Assembly: GCA_039621445.1 (NCBI GenBank)
Contig: CP154957.1
Coordinates: forward strand, 34,316,843-34,380,842
Direction: 5' to 3'
Source: Euglena gracilis
Taxonomy: Eukaryota; Euglenida; Euglenophyceae; Euglenales
Length of the DNA stretch: 64,000 nucleotides
The notes under the pieces are model-generated. The model was given only the letters and a program-made list of their open reading frames with translations, did not search any database and had not been told where the DNA came from. Both the position numbers and the translations under genes were made by a program. Shown here piece by piece: positions 12,701 to 22,173 of this stretch (positions within the stretch are counted from its first letter, which is position 1; every line of letters begins with the position of its first letter).

Positions 12701-15700
12701 TAAGTGAGTGGGGAGGAGGGGTGGTATGGACTCCCCGAAGGGAGGGGGTCGGATCCTCCCCTCCCTGTGCAAAAAAAAAGACCTTGAAAAAGGCCCACAA
12801 ATCGCGTTTTCCCACATTTTTTTGAAAATATTGGAAAAGCATACACCAAAAATTTCATCTTCCCCGGCAAGAAGCGCTGGAATGTTTTGGCAGTTCCCAG
12901 GGGGGTCTGGAACCCCCCCCCGTTTGGCCAATGCCTTGGCTGCTCAGTCACTTCCGTGGCACTGTTTCGTTTCCAGGTGACCGTTCCTGGCCAGTCGGCC
13001 ACGGTCTTGTTTGTGACCCAGGGCCTGACAAATGGGACCACTGGAGGAGACCTGGGCTATGGTGGGCAGCCCCCAGACATGCAAGTGCGCTCAGGGAGTG
13101 GTTTTGGGGTGGGTGGGGTGGGGGAGGAAGACGTTCTCAGTGCCCCGGGCCTCTTCGACCCGGTCTTTGTGGTGAGGTCGGCGAGATCTACCCAAACGGG
13201 ACTTTTGTTTTTTCTTGGCGAAAAAAATTATTTTCAGCGAGTCAATTCCAGGGAGCACCGACCACCGACGTTGCCTCCGAACAACTCAATCCCCTCCAAC
13301 ACAGACCTCCATCTCCAGCGGCCAACAGGGTCACCCCAGGCACACCCCTCAGCACATCGCATCGTCCCCCCCCCACTCCTTCCCTCCCTCGCCGGCCTCT
13401 GCCGCCATCACCCAGTCCCTCCTCCTCGGCTTCCGGCGGGCGGCGGACGGCGGGCTGCTGTTCGAGGACGACTCCCACTACTTCGTCTTCGCCGGGACTC
13501 CTCCAGGCCGCCCCGCCCCCCCCCCCCCCAGGGCAGTACGGGAATCGGCCAAACAGCCAGGGTGGTGGTGGGGGTCGACCACCCCCCCCCCTCCAGGCTT
13601 TCTCACACCGCTCTGGCCCCCCTGCCCTGCCTCCGAGGCCAGGGGCGCCTGCCGCCCAAAACTGGTTCTTCGTCCTCAACATCGCCCGGGTCTTCATGGG
13701 GTGGTCCCACCTGGCGCACGGCATGCTGCTGGTGGCCAGCGGGAAGGAGCCTCTGGGCCCCCTCAACGCCCACGCTCTTCCCTGGTCTGCGGCCCTCAAA
13801 GGAAGTCGGCCACGGAGCAAACGATGGGCATTTCTTTGTTCAGCAAACGAGGGGCAACCTTTATTCACTTTGCATATGCATATGTGGTTATGAAGAGATA
13901 TGGGCCAAATGCCACAAACTCTCTGTTTTTGGTTGCATTTATGTTTCCCAAAAAAGCCATGCCTTTTGGGTTGAAGGAGGGTTGGATTTTGTTTAAAAAA
14001 GAATAGGTTTGTGGCATTGCATTTCCTGGACACACAGGGGACAGTGTGCCCTCATTGCCTTCCTCTCTCTGGGTTGGGTGGATTTTCTCTATCAAGGTGT
14101 GCCCCCTGAAGCGAGTGCCCATCGCCATCTGTTGCGGGCCATCATTTTTCTTCTGCATGCAGATCGGCAGGTTCCTAATGAATGATCCCCTGAAAAACAA
14201 AATTTTCAAACTAGTTGTGACGTTAGGCAAGGACGTGTTGGGGTGATTTCCTTTTTGAAGAGCTAGCACCCAGGGAAGGGACGAGGGAAGGGAGAGGGAA
14301 GAAGCCCCACTGTGCGTTTTTTTGAAGTTCACACTCTTTTGTTCGCTGTTTCATTTGTTGTCCGAACTGTGCCAGGAAAGTTGTCTTCCGTTGTGCGTTT
14401 TTTTGGGGGGGGTTTAAGTTCTGACGATCTTTGCACATTCTTGTTTGTAACACAGCTATTGCAGCGCATCTTTTCCCCTGTGTCTGTGAGTTGCATCCGC
14501 CAGCCGGCCCTCTCCCCCCCATCCCTCCAGCGGTGGTGCTTCTGATGCCCAAACTGGCCGTGCCGAGCTACACCTCCCCGCTGCTGGACACCGCCCCCCC
14601 GAAGGTGGTCTCCCCCCGGGTCGGCCCCCCTGCTTTGACCCCTCTGAATGGCGCCGCCCCGCCGCCAACACCTCCAACGTCCATTCTTTCCGGTCCTCGG
14701 ACGTTCGGTCCCTCAGCCCAGGCGTCGGCTGAACTTAGGGTCCGTCAATTTACCCCCCCCCCCCAGCTTTTGTGGTCCAGCAGACAGCGCTGTCACTCGG
14801 GTTTGGCTTCTTTTTGACTCGGAACCCTCTTGGGGAAGGGGGGAGGGGTCGGTGGGTCCAAGGCCGGATCCACCCCCCACCCCCAGCCCAGGGGACCCCC
14901 AGCGGGCATCTGAATGCATTTTCCAAAAAAAATTCCGGCGCTTCGTGCCTGGGGTCTCAAGAGATGCCTAATTTGGGTGAGTCCAAAGCAACTCCGTCGT
15001 CACCCCCACGTCTATGCGTGTCGGCGGTGCGTCGCCGAGGCCTGCGCGTGCTTCAATGCCTGGGAGGTGGCGTCGTCCTGCACCTCGCTGTCCCACAACG
15101 GCCGGGTCTCCGGGCCTGCCCTCCCTCCTCCGCAGGTACTCCCTTCGCCCTGGCGGACTCTCCCCAGAGGCCCTGTCAAAGGTCATTGAATCCTCCTCCT
15201 TCTGCCCCTCTCTGGAACAAAGGGGATGGGGCAGGGTTCGATATTAGGGGCGCACAGGGTTTGGGTGGAGGGTCTCCTCCCCACCCCCCACCCCCTCCTT
15301 GAGGGGGGGGGGTCCGGACCCCCCCCCCCCCCCCCGCCAGGGGGGTCCAGACTGACCCGGGGGGGGGGGGGGGCACCCCCAAAATGGCATTTTTGGCCGT
15401 TTTGGAGGAGGGGGTCAAAAAATATGGCCCAGCTCTTTGTGCCGGGCTGAAAATTGGTCGCCCGGATCGGTGTGGGGTGTCCCCCCTCCCCCCCCATCCT
15501 GGACCAGGGGGGTCCGAGGCCTTGGATGAGGAGCGTGCGCCCTGGCTCCCTGGGTCCAGCCCTGGATCGGGTGTACTCCCCTCCTGGAACCCATCCCCAG
15601 AGGGGGCGCGTCCCAGCCAGCGGCTGTTTTTCCCGGCTGGACCCCCCCCCCTCCGCGGCCCTGACGTGGTCCCAGGTTTGGGCCGAAGCCAGGAAAGGAC

Positions 15701-18700
15701 CGTCCCTCCGCCTCCCCCACCCCCCCAGGGCTCGCCGCTGTGGGCGGTGGTGGTCCAGCACTGCCTCATGGCGGTCGCCCTCCTGGCGCTGCTGTTCTCC
15801 ACCGGCCGCGGCGGGGCCACCCTCGGCCTGGGGGCGGGGCCCGCCCCCCGCTGCGCCCCCGCCGGCTGGTCTCAGCTGCTCCGGGCGCTCTCCAGTGCCG
15901 CCACCGTCGCCCTCATTTTCGGGCCTGTCAGGCAGGTGGGCCCTCGCTTTGGTTATGCATGGTGCATGCGTGTATCTCAAATGGTTTATCAGGGGCCTGA
16001 ACGACTGTGCAGCATGAATTTCTTTTACTCCCCCCCTATGTCCAACGACCCCCCTATGTCCAATGACCCCCCCCCCCTGGTCAGAGGACACCTTTTCGGA
16101 GGTTTGACCAAATTTTTGGTCCCGGCGCTTCACGCCGGGACGAAAAATTTTGCCCAAAAATTGGCCAAAAATTTGGCCAAAATGCAATTTTTGACACTTT
16201 TTTGGACAAAAATTTGTCAAAATTGCCCAAAATTTTCGGCGCGAAGCGCCAGAAGGGAAAATTTGGGCATTTTTGGGTGGGTAGGGACCCGGGTGCCCAC
16301 CAACTTTCTTTTGACCCCATGTCCAACGACCACCCCCCCCCCGGTCAGAGGACACCTTTTTGGTCACTACCCTATGTCCAACGACCACCCCCCCCCCCCG
16401 GTCAGAGGACAGAGGTTACCGGTCATTGGACATCGGGGGGGGGGGGGGTAGTTTTATGTTTTTGGATGTGAGGATTCTCATATGTCTCAATGGCTCTTTC
16501 TACTGCATTTGCTTTCCCTCATGACGTCCCTAGCGTAGCTTGATGATCCAGTTCAGCCCAATATGTTGGCCAAACTGAGTTTGTGTGTGAGAGAGAGAAT
16601 GTGTGTGTGCAATATCACGTATCCATTCAAGAAGCATCGGAAAATCACAAAACGTCGAGGGTTTGCGCCTCCAACGACCCCTGCTTAACCCCAGAAGATA
16701 TCACCACACCAACCCGTCAACACACCAACACACAACACACACAACTCCCCAACACACCTGGGGCGCCTCCAAACCACCCCTGTGGGCACCTTTCCTGCCG
16801 GTGCACGTCCGTCTCTATCCCCCCCTGTCCGGGCCCCACAGGCGCTGCAGGCGATCCTCCCGGCGGAGGACGACGTCCAGACGTCGGTCAGCCTGCTGCG
16901 GGTCTGGCGCAACTACGCCCCGATGGCCACCGCGCTGTGCGCGTTCGTGTTCTACGCGTTCCTCCTGTTCCAGGGGCTGGACGCCGCCCTCCGCTCCGCC
17001 CAGCCTGGGCCTTCCACAAGTCGGTCCTGTAGGGCAGTCCTGGCAGGGTGGTCCTTGAGGGACGGGAGGTGTTTTTTCCCGTTGAGACTTTTTTCCCCCT
17101 GTTGGGCCCAAGGGCTGGCCAACGGTCGATCGGGGCTCGAATGGGGTCCGAAATGAAAGAGTCAAAGCCCCATTGTTTGACAGTCTGGGTGGATGGGTGA
17201 TCGGTCCAAGGATGCCAGAAACCCGTTCCCCGTGTGAAATTTTCCGCCCTCTTTGTTTTTCTTGGCCGTTCAATGCCTGGGCTGCCCCGGACTCAGCGCT
17301 GGGGTTGGTGGCATCTCTTCTGGACGCCCTGGAGTCCCTGACTGGGCCCCTCTTGGGCTCCGGCTGGGCTGGCTCCATTTCGGTCCCCCTCCAAGGCAAA
17401 CACCAAAGCAAGGTGGAAGATCTCCCCTGTCCCCCGAATCAGGTGCAGCCTTGTGCTTAGTCGGGTGCCTACCCCACGGGGGGGGGGGGTGCTAGGGGCG
17501 GGATATGGCACCCATATCCCTATACACCCTGTGGCACCCAATCCAACCCCCCCCTGGAGGCAGGGTTTTTGGGGGTGCCTGCCCAGAGCAGGCACCCCCC
17601 TCCGACCCTGGCGCCGAAGGCACCGGGGGCCCGGAAAAGGCTATTTTCAATGAAAATTTTCTGGGTCCCCCCGGACTCCCCCCCGGGGGGGTGTGCCTGC
17701 TAGGGGCAGGCACCCTATAGCACCCCCCCGGTCGGTAAGCACAATCCTGATCAGGCTTCTTTTGAAGGAATGTCGCACCCCCCAGGGGGATATGGGCAGG
17801 CAAATGGGCGTGGTGTGGTCACGTCACGTGTGGTCACTGTCCACCCATCCAAGGGTTACTTATCGGAGAGATACTTCTCTGCTTGACAAGGTTTCTCTGA
17901 TCTCTCCCTCTTGTGGATGGGTTCACATTTTCGATCCCGAGACCTTCTGGGCAGTTTTTCTTTCTCCAAGCCCCAAAGGCACCCCCCCCATCCCCGGGGG
18001 ACGTAAATTTTGGGTGCTGGCCCTGGACAACCAATGCAAATTTTTCATTTGAAAAAAGGCCATTTTCGGGCCCTCGGCACCTTGGGCGCCTCAGGGTGTG
18101 TTGTAGCACCACCCACCCCCCAAACCCGAGCCCCCTGAAGAAGTGCCCTCCCCCCCCTGGCGGTGTGATGATCTTGTTTGTGATCTGACTGTTTTGTTTG
18201 GAAGCTGGAATTCGGCAAGGAAGTGGCCCAGGGGCCGGCGTGGCTCTATTTCACTCATTTCAGCCTGGCCGCCGCCCTCCCCATGCTGCCAGAACAACAA
18301 CCATGCCACTTCCGCCGGTCAATTCAGGTCTTCATTTCTACTCGTCTTGAAGAAGACTCTTTGGGGGAGGTGACCTTTTGAATTTGCTTTTTGCACCCTC
18401 TTTCATTAAAACCCATGTTTTTTAAAAACTTTAAAGGGAAGAAGTCTCTCCCAGGCCTTCATTTACAGTTTGGCTTTCAAAATTTTGGGATGCTCCGAGC
18501 AACTGTTGTGGTATTGTGTGGAAGGCACCAAATTTGGCGAACATATTATCAATACATTTATAATAAAAAGTTGTGTGATAACAAGACATTGATACACATC
18601 AGGATTGCCTGCATGGTGCCAGCAACACAAATTCCAAAAAGAATCAAATCCAACCGTGAGTCAAGGAAAGTTCCCTGGATTGTATCAAGCCTGTTCCCCA

Positions 18701-19251
18701 CTGATGGGGAAATGACCTTTCCACAGCGATCCAGGGGAGCCAGGGTGTGGATGGTAGCGGTGAGTTTTTGGTGGAGACTTGCTTAATTTAACAGCTGCGC
18801 AGGCAGGGCAATGTCCTGACGTTTGGCCAAGCCCCCCCCCCCCCACCCACCCGTCCTACCGGCCCGCTGTGTGTGCTCTCTGCCCAAGCATCCGCGCAGT
18901 GTGTCTCCCAAAAATGAAACGGGAATCCGTCTTTCCACAAAAAATGCGCATCATTCGTGGATCACCAACGAGGACGTGCCTCAGGTATCACTGACGTTGT
19001 GTGGCCCACCCCGCGCCTGTCCGCCGCCGCCCCTGCCCGGCTGTTGCGCAGGTGTTCGCGGCGTGGCGGGTGGCGGCCCTTGTGGTGTGGGTGGCGGTCG
19101 GCGCGGACCCCCTCGCCCAGCTGCCCCGTGTGGCGGGCCGCCTCGGGGCCCACTACCTCTCCTCCTTCGTCTTCCCGCTGCAGCTCCTCTACTTCCTGGT
19201 CCTGGCGCTGCGGCTGGGGGACGCCGAGCAGCCCAGCGAGAGTCTCTCCTG
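467..19251 (+). CDS. Gene A: multi-exon, multi-pass membrane protein, family unrecognised (partial model)
   Basis: Span of a split gene built from exon candidates at 467-745, 1421-1497, about 2901-3096, 3815-3866, 7349-7588, 7995-8139, 8325-8388, 12977-13171, 13416-13535, about 13643-13804, 14531-14604, 15040-15105, 15729-15935, 16842-about 17030, 18205-18369, 18727-18759 and 19052-19251. Most joins between neighbouring exons agree in phase. The conceptual product has a Ser/Pro-rich N-terminal tail followed by about a dozen hydrophobic segments of 17 to 25 residues, separated by short charged or Gly-rich loops. It is therefore probably a polytopic channel, transporter or receptor-like protein. 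I do not recognise the family. The first coding exon and the stop are not placed. A 3' exon near 21.7 kb is possible but is contested by gene B on the other strand. Joins that do not agree in phase (1497 to 2901, 8388 to 12977, 13535 to 13643) mean missed exons or miscounted homopolymers. Confidence 0.65.
1421..1497 (+). CDS. Gene A exon candidate: hydrophobic segment
   Basis: Begins after TGCCGTTCAG in phase 0, matching the previous exon, and encodes a membrane-like run (ASWLFLIANGQLAWDLCFL). Three possible GT donors between 1479 and 1498 are all phase 2 and are not clearly separable. The next exon does not join cleanly, so this remains a candidate. Confidence 0.35.
1556..1738. repeat. Direct repeat pair
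   Basis: A roughly 55-bp unit occurs at 1556-1612 and again at 1684-1738: AATTCTGTGGC..TCTGT, GAAAGCC(C)TTGA, then AGAGCT(C/T)TCGATCGACGTG. The copies are about 85 percent alike and separated by 70 bp. Confidence 0.7.
1811..1902. mobile_element. Small TA-flanked inverted-repeat element (MITE)
   Basis: The left end TACAGGGCGATAATTGGACC and the right end GGTCGAATTATCACCCTGTA are inverted copies differing at two positions. The flanking TA on each side (1809-1810 and 1903-1904) fits a Tc1/mariner-type target duplication. It is 92 bp and non-coding. Confidence 0.75.
1985..2230. repeat. Dispersed repeat, CCGCAATTTT type, copy 1
   Basis: Begins GGGGGGATTGATATCCACAA, continues with CCGCAATTTTGCGCAATTTT runs and contains GAAATGAGTTCCGGCCATTT. 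The same order of motifs recurs in reverse orientation at about 23360-23545, so this is a dispersed element and not random AT-rich DNA. Confidence 0.6.
2901..3096 (+). CDS. Gene A exon: two hydrophobic segments
   Basis: GC-rich coding block in AT-rich surroundings. It encodes hydrophobic runs around AAAVLIAALSAPVASVEAF and a following RRAAVVVLFDLQP, then WAQMPTVLAAIVA, and ends GCCTG before GTGAGC (phase 2). The 5' edge is uncertain: acceptors at 2900 and at several earlier AGs are possible, and none joins 1421-1497 in phase without a further exon. Confidence 0.6.
3815..3866 (+). CDS. Gene A exon: short membrane segment
   Basis: Acceptor GGTTGCTGAGCCCCAG, one base of split codon, then codons for ALGLIMVLAKVLLFRKA, and donor GTACGC at phase 0. 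The one-base start completes the codon left open at 3096. Joined to that exon it makes one continuous hydrophobic helix closed by the basic FRKA. Confidence 0.55.
4338..4385. repeat. Degenerate telomere-like tract
   Basis: CCTAACCCCAATTCCTCAAT followed by CCCAAACCCCAATCCTAATC: a worn CCCTAA-type array inside an intron. Confidence 0.4.
5210..5465. repeat. Simple array of CCAAAAGTGG-like units
   Basis: Irregular repeats of GACCAAAAGT, GCAGAAG and GGGCAAAAGTGGCC. The same vocabulary recurs at 45575-45800 and 48310-48740. Confidence 0.6.
7349..7588 (+). CDS. Gene A exon: loop plus transmembrane segment
   Basis: Starts after TGGCGCAG in phase 0, matching the exon that ends at 3866, and ends CTCTGG before GTGGCA in phase 0: 80 codons with strong third-position G/C bias. 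It encodes an amphipathic run (LALLQSVQSSLALHFAAF), a hydrophobic helix around VPAGVLFYVLCLALLRL, a charged loop (PRDDGLPQ) and a further apolar stretch (INTLFFHVC). The donor is weak, but it restores phase to the next exon. Confidence 0.7.
7995..8139 (+). CDS. Gene A exon: transmembrane segment
   Basis: Acceptor CATCTCCTCTCCCAG, phase 0, matching 7588. It encodes VPFVWADRK followed by a hydrophobic helix FLRFIFLIGLCIGINIA and a loop, and ends ATTTTGG before GTGAGG with one base left over. Third codon positions are strongly G/C. Confidence 0.7.
8325..8388 (+). CDS. Gene A exon: short hydrophobic segment
   Basis: Follows ACCGTGCGCAG and begins with two bases that complete the codon left open at 8139. 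It encodes PGTILAPAMRFALMVLSM and ends before GTGATG with two bases left. A different frame from an upstream AG is also open but has poorer codon bias. The next placed exon (12977) starts in phase 0, so an exon is missing between them. Confidence 0.5.
8389..12976 (+). other. Large intron or unresolved interval of gene A
   Basis: About 4.6 kb, AT-rich, with an AAAATAAGACC-type repeat near 10185-10560. One open stretch at about 10636-10755 encodes a membrane-like run (TTLLVIVAGLQLTVQGALLA) and might be the missing exon, but its splice sites and phase do not fit well. The interval may hide at least one exon. Confidence 0.4.
10185..10560. repeat. AAAATAAGACC-type dispersed repeat
   Basis: Carries AACCCCAAAAATAAGACTTC, then CTGACCGATCAAAAATCCAA and later AGAAAAATCCAAAAATAACC. 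It resembles the block at 38755-39570. Confidence 0.5.
12977..13171 (+). CDS. Gene A exon: polar, Gly-rich (luminal or extracellular?) segment
   Basis: Acceptor TGTTTCGTTTCCAG, 65 codons in phase 0, ending TTTGTG before GTGAGG. It encodes VTVPGQSATVLFVTQGLTNG, a Gly-rich stretch and GLFDPVFV. The NGT sequon and Gly/Ser content suggest an exposed loop, which is inference. A second donor at the CAA of GACATGCAA would shorten the exon and keep phase. Confidence 0.55.
13416..13535 (+). CDS. Gene A exon
   Basis: Starts after CGCCATCACCCAG in phase 0, matching 13171. It encodes SLLLGFRRAADGGLLFEDDS and then HYFVFAG with strong third-position G/C, followed by a Pro-rich tail produced by a C run. 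The donor (GCA before GTACGG) is weak, and the C run makes both length and frame unsure. The following exon does not join in phase from this donor. Confidence 0.5.
13643..13804 (+). CDS. Gene A exon: transmembrane segment
   Basis: Coding-biased block encoding QNWFFVLNIARVFMGW and SHLAHGMLLVASGKEP, two adjacent apolar stretches with two His. The likely acceptor is CTCCGAGGCCAG. The 3' edge is uncertain: a weak donor GTCGGC at 13805 gives the phase needed by the next exon. Confidence 0.5.
14531..14604 (+). CDS. Gene A exon
   Basis: Acceptor CCCCCCATCCCTCCAG, two bases of split codon, then VVLLMPKLAVPSYTSPLLD and TAPPK, ending CCGAAG before GTGGTC in phase 0. A further short candidate upstream, about 14097-14170 (VCPLKRVPIAICCGPSFFFC), follows a CTCTATCAAG acceptor but could not be placed in phase. 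Confidence 0.4.
15040..15105 (+). CDS. Gene A exon: Cys-rich short exon
   Basis: In-frame, phase 0 at both ends with the neighbouring exons. It encodes ACACFNAWEVASSCTSLSHN. The acceptor is GCGTCGCCGAG and the donor is CGG before GTCTCC. The reading frame stays open upstream to about 14985, so the exon could start earlier. The opposite strand is also open here but has worse codon bias. Confidence 0.4.
15230..15500. repeat. GGCGC-hairpin family member, G/C-run flanked
   Basis: Contains long C and G runs, AAAATGGCATTTTTGGCCGT, GGTCAAAAAATATGGCCCAG, a GTGCCGGGC half hairpin and CGCCCGGATCGGTGTGG. It shares this order with 33040-33600 and 20465-20740. Confidence 0.5.
15729..15935 (+). CDS. Gene A exon: two transmembrane segments
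   Basis: Clean exon: acceptor CTCCCCCACCCCCCCAG, 69 codons, donor AGGCAG before GTGGGC, phase 0 on both sides. It encodes a helix around AVVVQHCLMAVALLALLFS, a Gly-rich loop, and a second apolar stretch around LRALSSAATVALIFGPV. Third codon positions are almost all G or C. One of the best exons of the gene. Confidence 0.75.
16028..16448. mobile_element. TA-flanked C-run/G-run element, TATGTCCAACGACC family, copy 1
   Basis: Lies between TA at 16026-16027 and TA at 16449-16450. It starts CTCCCCCCCTATGTCCAACG and ends ATTGGACATCGGGGGGGG. Two or three CTATGTCCAACGACC/GGTCAGAGGACA modules sit inside, with the hairpins TCCCGGCGCTTCACGCCGGG (16120-16140) and GGCGCGAAGCGCC (16238-16250). Non-coding. 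It lies in a gene A intron. Confidence 0.75.
16842..17030 (+). CDS. Gene A exon: transmembrane segment
   Basis: Acceptor CCCCCTGTCCGGGCCCCACAG, phase 0, matching 15935. It encodes ALQAILPAEDDVQTSVSLLR, then WRNYAPMATALCAFVFYAFL and LFQGLDAALRSA. Coding bias is strong to about 17000. The donor is unresolved: GTCGGT near 17018 and GTCCTG near 17036 are both weak, so the end is approximate. Confidence 0.65.
18205..18369 (+). CDS. Gene A exon
   Basis: Acceptor TGTTTTGTTTGGAAG, 55 codons, donor GGGGAG before GTGACC, phase 0 at both ends. It encodes LEFGKEVAQGPAWLYFTHFS, LAAALPMLPEQQP and a charged tail ending RLEEDSLGE. This is consistent with a membrane segment flanked by a cytosolic acidic loop. 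Confidence 0.55.
18727..18759 (+). CDS. Gene A micro-exon
   Basis: Thirty-three bases between CCTTTCCACAG and the strong donor GTGAGT, encoding RSRGARVWMVA in phase 0. Both flanking exons also meet it in phase 0. The basic run just before the helix of the next exon fits a membrane boundary. The frame is open further upstream, so a longer exon cannot be excluded. Confidence 0.45.
19052..19251 (+). CDS. Gene A exon: two transmembrane segments
   Basis: Acceptor CCGGCTGTTGCGCAG, phase 0, donor TCCTG before GTGCGT with two bases left over. It encodes VFAAWRVAALVVWVAVGADP, a polar turn, and a second helix around LSSFVFPLQLLYFLVLALRL, then an acidic tail (GDAEQPSES). Very strong third-position G/C. 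This is the last confident exon of gene A. Confidence 0.7.
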
Positions 19252-21692
19252 GTGCGTGCCTCCTTGGGGCAGGACAGCAGGGTGGCATTCGGGGCTGACG
19301 GAGTGACTGACTGCATTTCCCAAAAGTCTCTGTGTTTTTTTTTTTAGGAACAGAGCCCCCCCCCCCCCCCCCGCAACGCTGAGCTGTACAATTTGGAATC
19401 CCAACTGTGGGTTTCCAGAGGTTTTGCAGAGCCTCCCCGCAGCCTGGTTACCTGGAACCTCCGCGGAGGCTCTGCCAAGCCTGGTAACCTGAGCCTCCAT
19501 GGAGCCTGGTTACCTGGAGACTCTGGAGAGCCTCCGCGGAGCCTCCAGGTAACCAACTTTGTTGACACCCACCATTTTTTTTGGCAATGATCAGAAAGTG
19601 CAGGTGCTTTGTGTTTATGTGAAGGAATCGGGTAAGGCAGGCTCTTCAGGGCAGGCAGGGGTTTTCTTAAGCTGGAGGAGACCCTACCCCCCAGGGGGTC
19701 CAGCCAGCACCTTTTTTTCTGAGCCAGCACCTCCCAGCTGGGCTGCGGACCCTCCCCCCCAGAAGGTTTGCTGAAATAAAGTTTGGGCCAGCCCGGCAGA
19801 GTTGGGCTGGACCGAAAAAAGGGGGGTCAAAAAAATGGCCAAAATGGCATTTTTGGATGGGCTTTGGGTCTTCACCTCCCAAGTTTGGCAGAAAAAATGC
19901 CAACTAAGCTGGATTTGGGCTGTTTTGGGCATTTTTTTTGGGCACCGGTGGGGTCCAGCTCCCAGCCGGCGAGACTCCCCCCCTGGAACCCCACCCCCTA
20001 GGGGGGTGGGGGTCCAGCCAGCACCTTTCTTCCAGCCAGCCCGCGAGACCCCCCCATTTGAGGCTCTGGGAGCCTACACAAAGTCTGGTTAGTGATCCTC
20101 TATGGTTGCACCCAGTCTTTTTTGTTGTCGCCCCACAATTGTGCTGCCTAATTTTCATCTGACCATCACGATGCACATTGTCTGCAAGACACAGCTGCCC
20201 ATGCAAATGCGAATGCGAAAGCATGGATGCGTCCATGTTTGTGTAGGTCGATGGATGGACAGACAGCTTGGATGCATCCAGTGCATCCAGCTGTAAATGT
20301 TCTTTTCGGAAAGTTGTCCCTTTGGGGCCTGCACCAGCTGACTTGCCATTTCTACAGGGCCCTCCCCAAAGTTGTCACCAGGCTTACATTCGCTGGCTTG
20401 TCGGGTGACAAGTGACTTCCTGGGCGGTGCCCACACCCATCCATGCACGCATCTCTGTTTCACACCAGGGGGGGGGGGGGTCCAAGGGACCCCACACCCC
20501 CTCCCCCCGGGGGAGGGGGTCTAAGACTAAAAAACACCCCTGCCCCCCACCTAAACAGTGGCGCGGTCCGGAAGACTGACTTTCCTTTTTAGTCGGGTGC
20601 GAAGCGCCGGGCCGACATTTTTTTTGCCTCCCAAAACGGCCGAATATGCCGTTTTGGGCACTTTTGGGCAACGTTTTGTCAAATGCCAACAACTTTTGGA
20701 GCGACGCAGGGTCGGCCTGCACCCCGTGGCAGGTGGGGTTGGCCCCCCCCGCCGTCAAGGGGGGGAACACCCAACTGACCCCCCCGCACACCCCCCTTAT
20801 ATCGAACCCTGGAGCTTGGGTGACAATTGTGCACATCTGAGGCAAAATTGAGGCATGCCGTTCAGGCATTGGCGGCACAAGACACCGGGGGGGGGGGGCT
20901 GGGTGTGGTCCTTCTGGGGTAACCCAGGGGCAGTTGTGGCGTCATTTGGGCAGAAGGAGGGGAGGGCGACAGAATTCCCCCGGGTTTTCTGAAGGGTGTC
21001 TCACCAGGCCAATTTTCTCGCGACTCCTGCTGGGGCTTCCCAAAGTTCACCCAAAGTGTGCTGTTGGTCCTTTTGTGAGTGCCGAAGTTTCCATTGGGGA
21101 GGGGGACAGTTGTCACTGGCAAGAAAGCTTGTCAAACACAAAAAGGGTGAAGCTGCCTGAGGCGGGAAACAAGGGTTTTTTTTTAAGTCTGGGGGTGGCT
21201 CCCCACCAACCCACCCCTGGGGGGCCCCCCGGGGGGGTCTCGGGAGGACAACCACTTTCCCCTGAACGTGGCCAAAAATCACGAAAAATGCTAAAAATAG
21301 CACCTTTTTCAAAAATTTTCGGCGCTGAAAAGTATAACCCCCCCCCGGTCTCCGTTGAATTCACTCTTTATCCTTCCTGGGTGTCTAAGAATTAAAAAAA
21401 ACCCCTGGTGGGAAGGTGCAAATGATGGCTTTTGGCGGCAGGTGCGTTATATCTCTCTGGTTCAACACACCTGGCAGTTGGGAAGTCAATGCCAACACAT
21501 TGGCGAGGCTCACACCACCTGTCAATCCCAAGCGTCTGTCCAAGCAGGGGACACCGTGGCTAGCAAAAAAAAAAAAATGCGAACCCAAAAAATGCTCCAC
21601 ACAAAAAGACCCAGCACACCAACCCCAAGAGTCTTGATATTTGAACAGAGGCCAGTTCCGGCCAGCGCCCCTGCCCTTCGGCCGCTCGTCAG
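19252..21692 (+). other. Interval between genes A and B, repeats only
   Basis: No confident exon. It holds runs of C and G, a GGAGCCTGGTTACCTGGA-type short repeat at about 19430-19555 (several direct copies of CCTGGTTACCTGGA with GAGCCTCCGCGGAG), and a member of the GGCGC-hairpin repeat family at about 20465-20740. Confidence 0.45.
20465..20740. repeat. GGCGC-hairpin family member
   Basis: Contains GGCGCGGTCCGGAAGACTGA, a GTCGGGTGCGAAGCGCCGGG hairpin, CCTCCCAAAACGGCCG and GGCACTTTTGGGCAACGTTT. Same order as 31470-31650 and 33050-33240. Confidence 0.6.
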
Positions 21693-21764
21693 GCGGATCT
21701 GGTGGAGGTTTTTGCGGAAAGATATGTGCCTGAGAGAGGCGAGGGGGATCCTGGCGTGTCTGGG
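21693..21764. CDS. Contested exon: 3' exon of gene A (+) or of gene B (-)
   Basis: Both strands look exon-like. On + it follows GGCCGCTCGTCAG, starts with one base that completes the codon left at 19251, encodes RIWWRFLRKDMCLREARGIL and ends before GTGTGT. On - the same bases follow GACACGCCAG in phase 0, as gene B's exon ending at 22174 requires, and encode DPPRLSQAHIFPQKPPPDPP. Only one reading is likely to be real, and transcript data would decide. Confidence 0.35.
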
Positions 21765-22173
21765 GTGTGTGTGTTTTGCTGTGTCCCCCTCCCACCCTTT
21801 GCCCAAGCTATTTGAGCAATTTGGGGAAAATACAAAAGGCAGGCAAAAAATTGGGGCAAGGGACTCATAGACTTGCATTTTGAGCAAAATGCACCATCAA
21901 CCTTTGCTTTTTGTGTCCAGATAATTTCTTTGTGTCGGATGTCCAGAAAAATTACGTACATTTTGGCACGGGATAATATGTGAAATGTGGAGAAGAATTA
22001 CTGTTCTGCGGCCACCCGAGAAAAAAAGAAATGAAACCATAAAACCCTAAAACTGACCCTGGAGGCAATGGGGGTTGGGAGAAACATGAAAAACGTTAAA
22101 TGTGAGATCGGCCGCCCAATCAAAATTGAATACTGCAACAGAAGGAAAACAAATGGGTAGGAGGCGCCCACAC

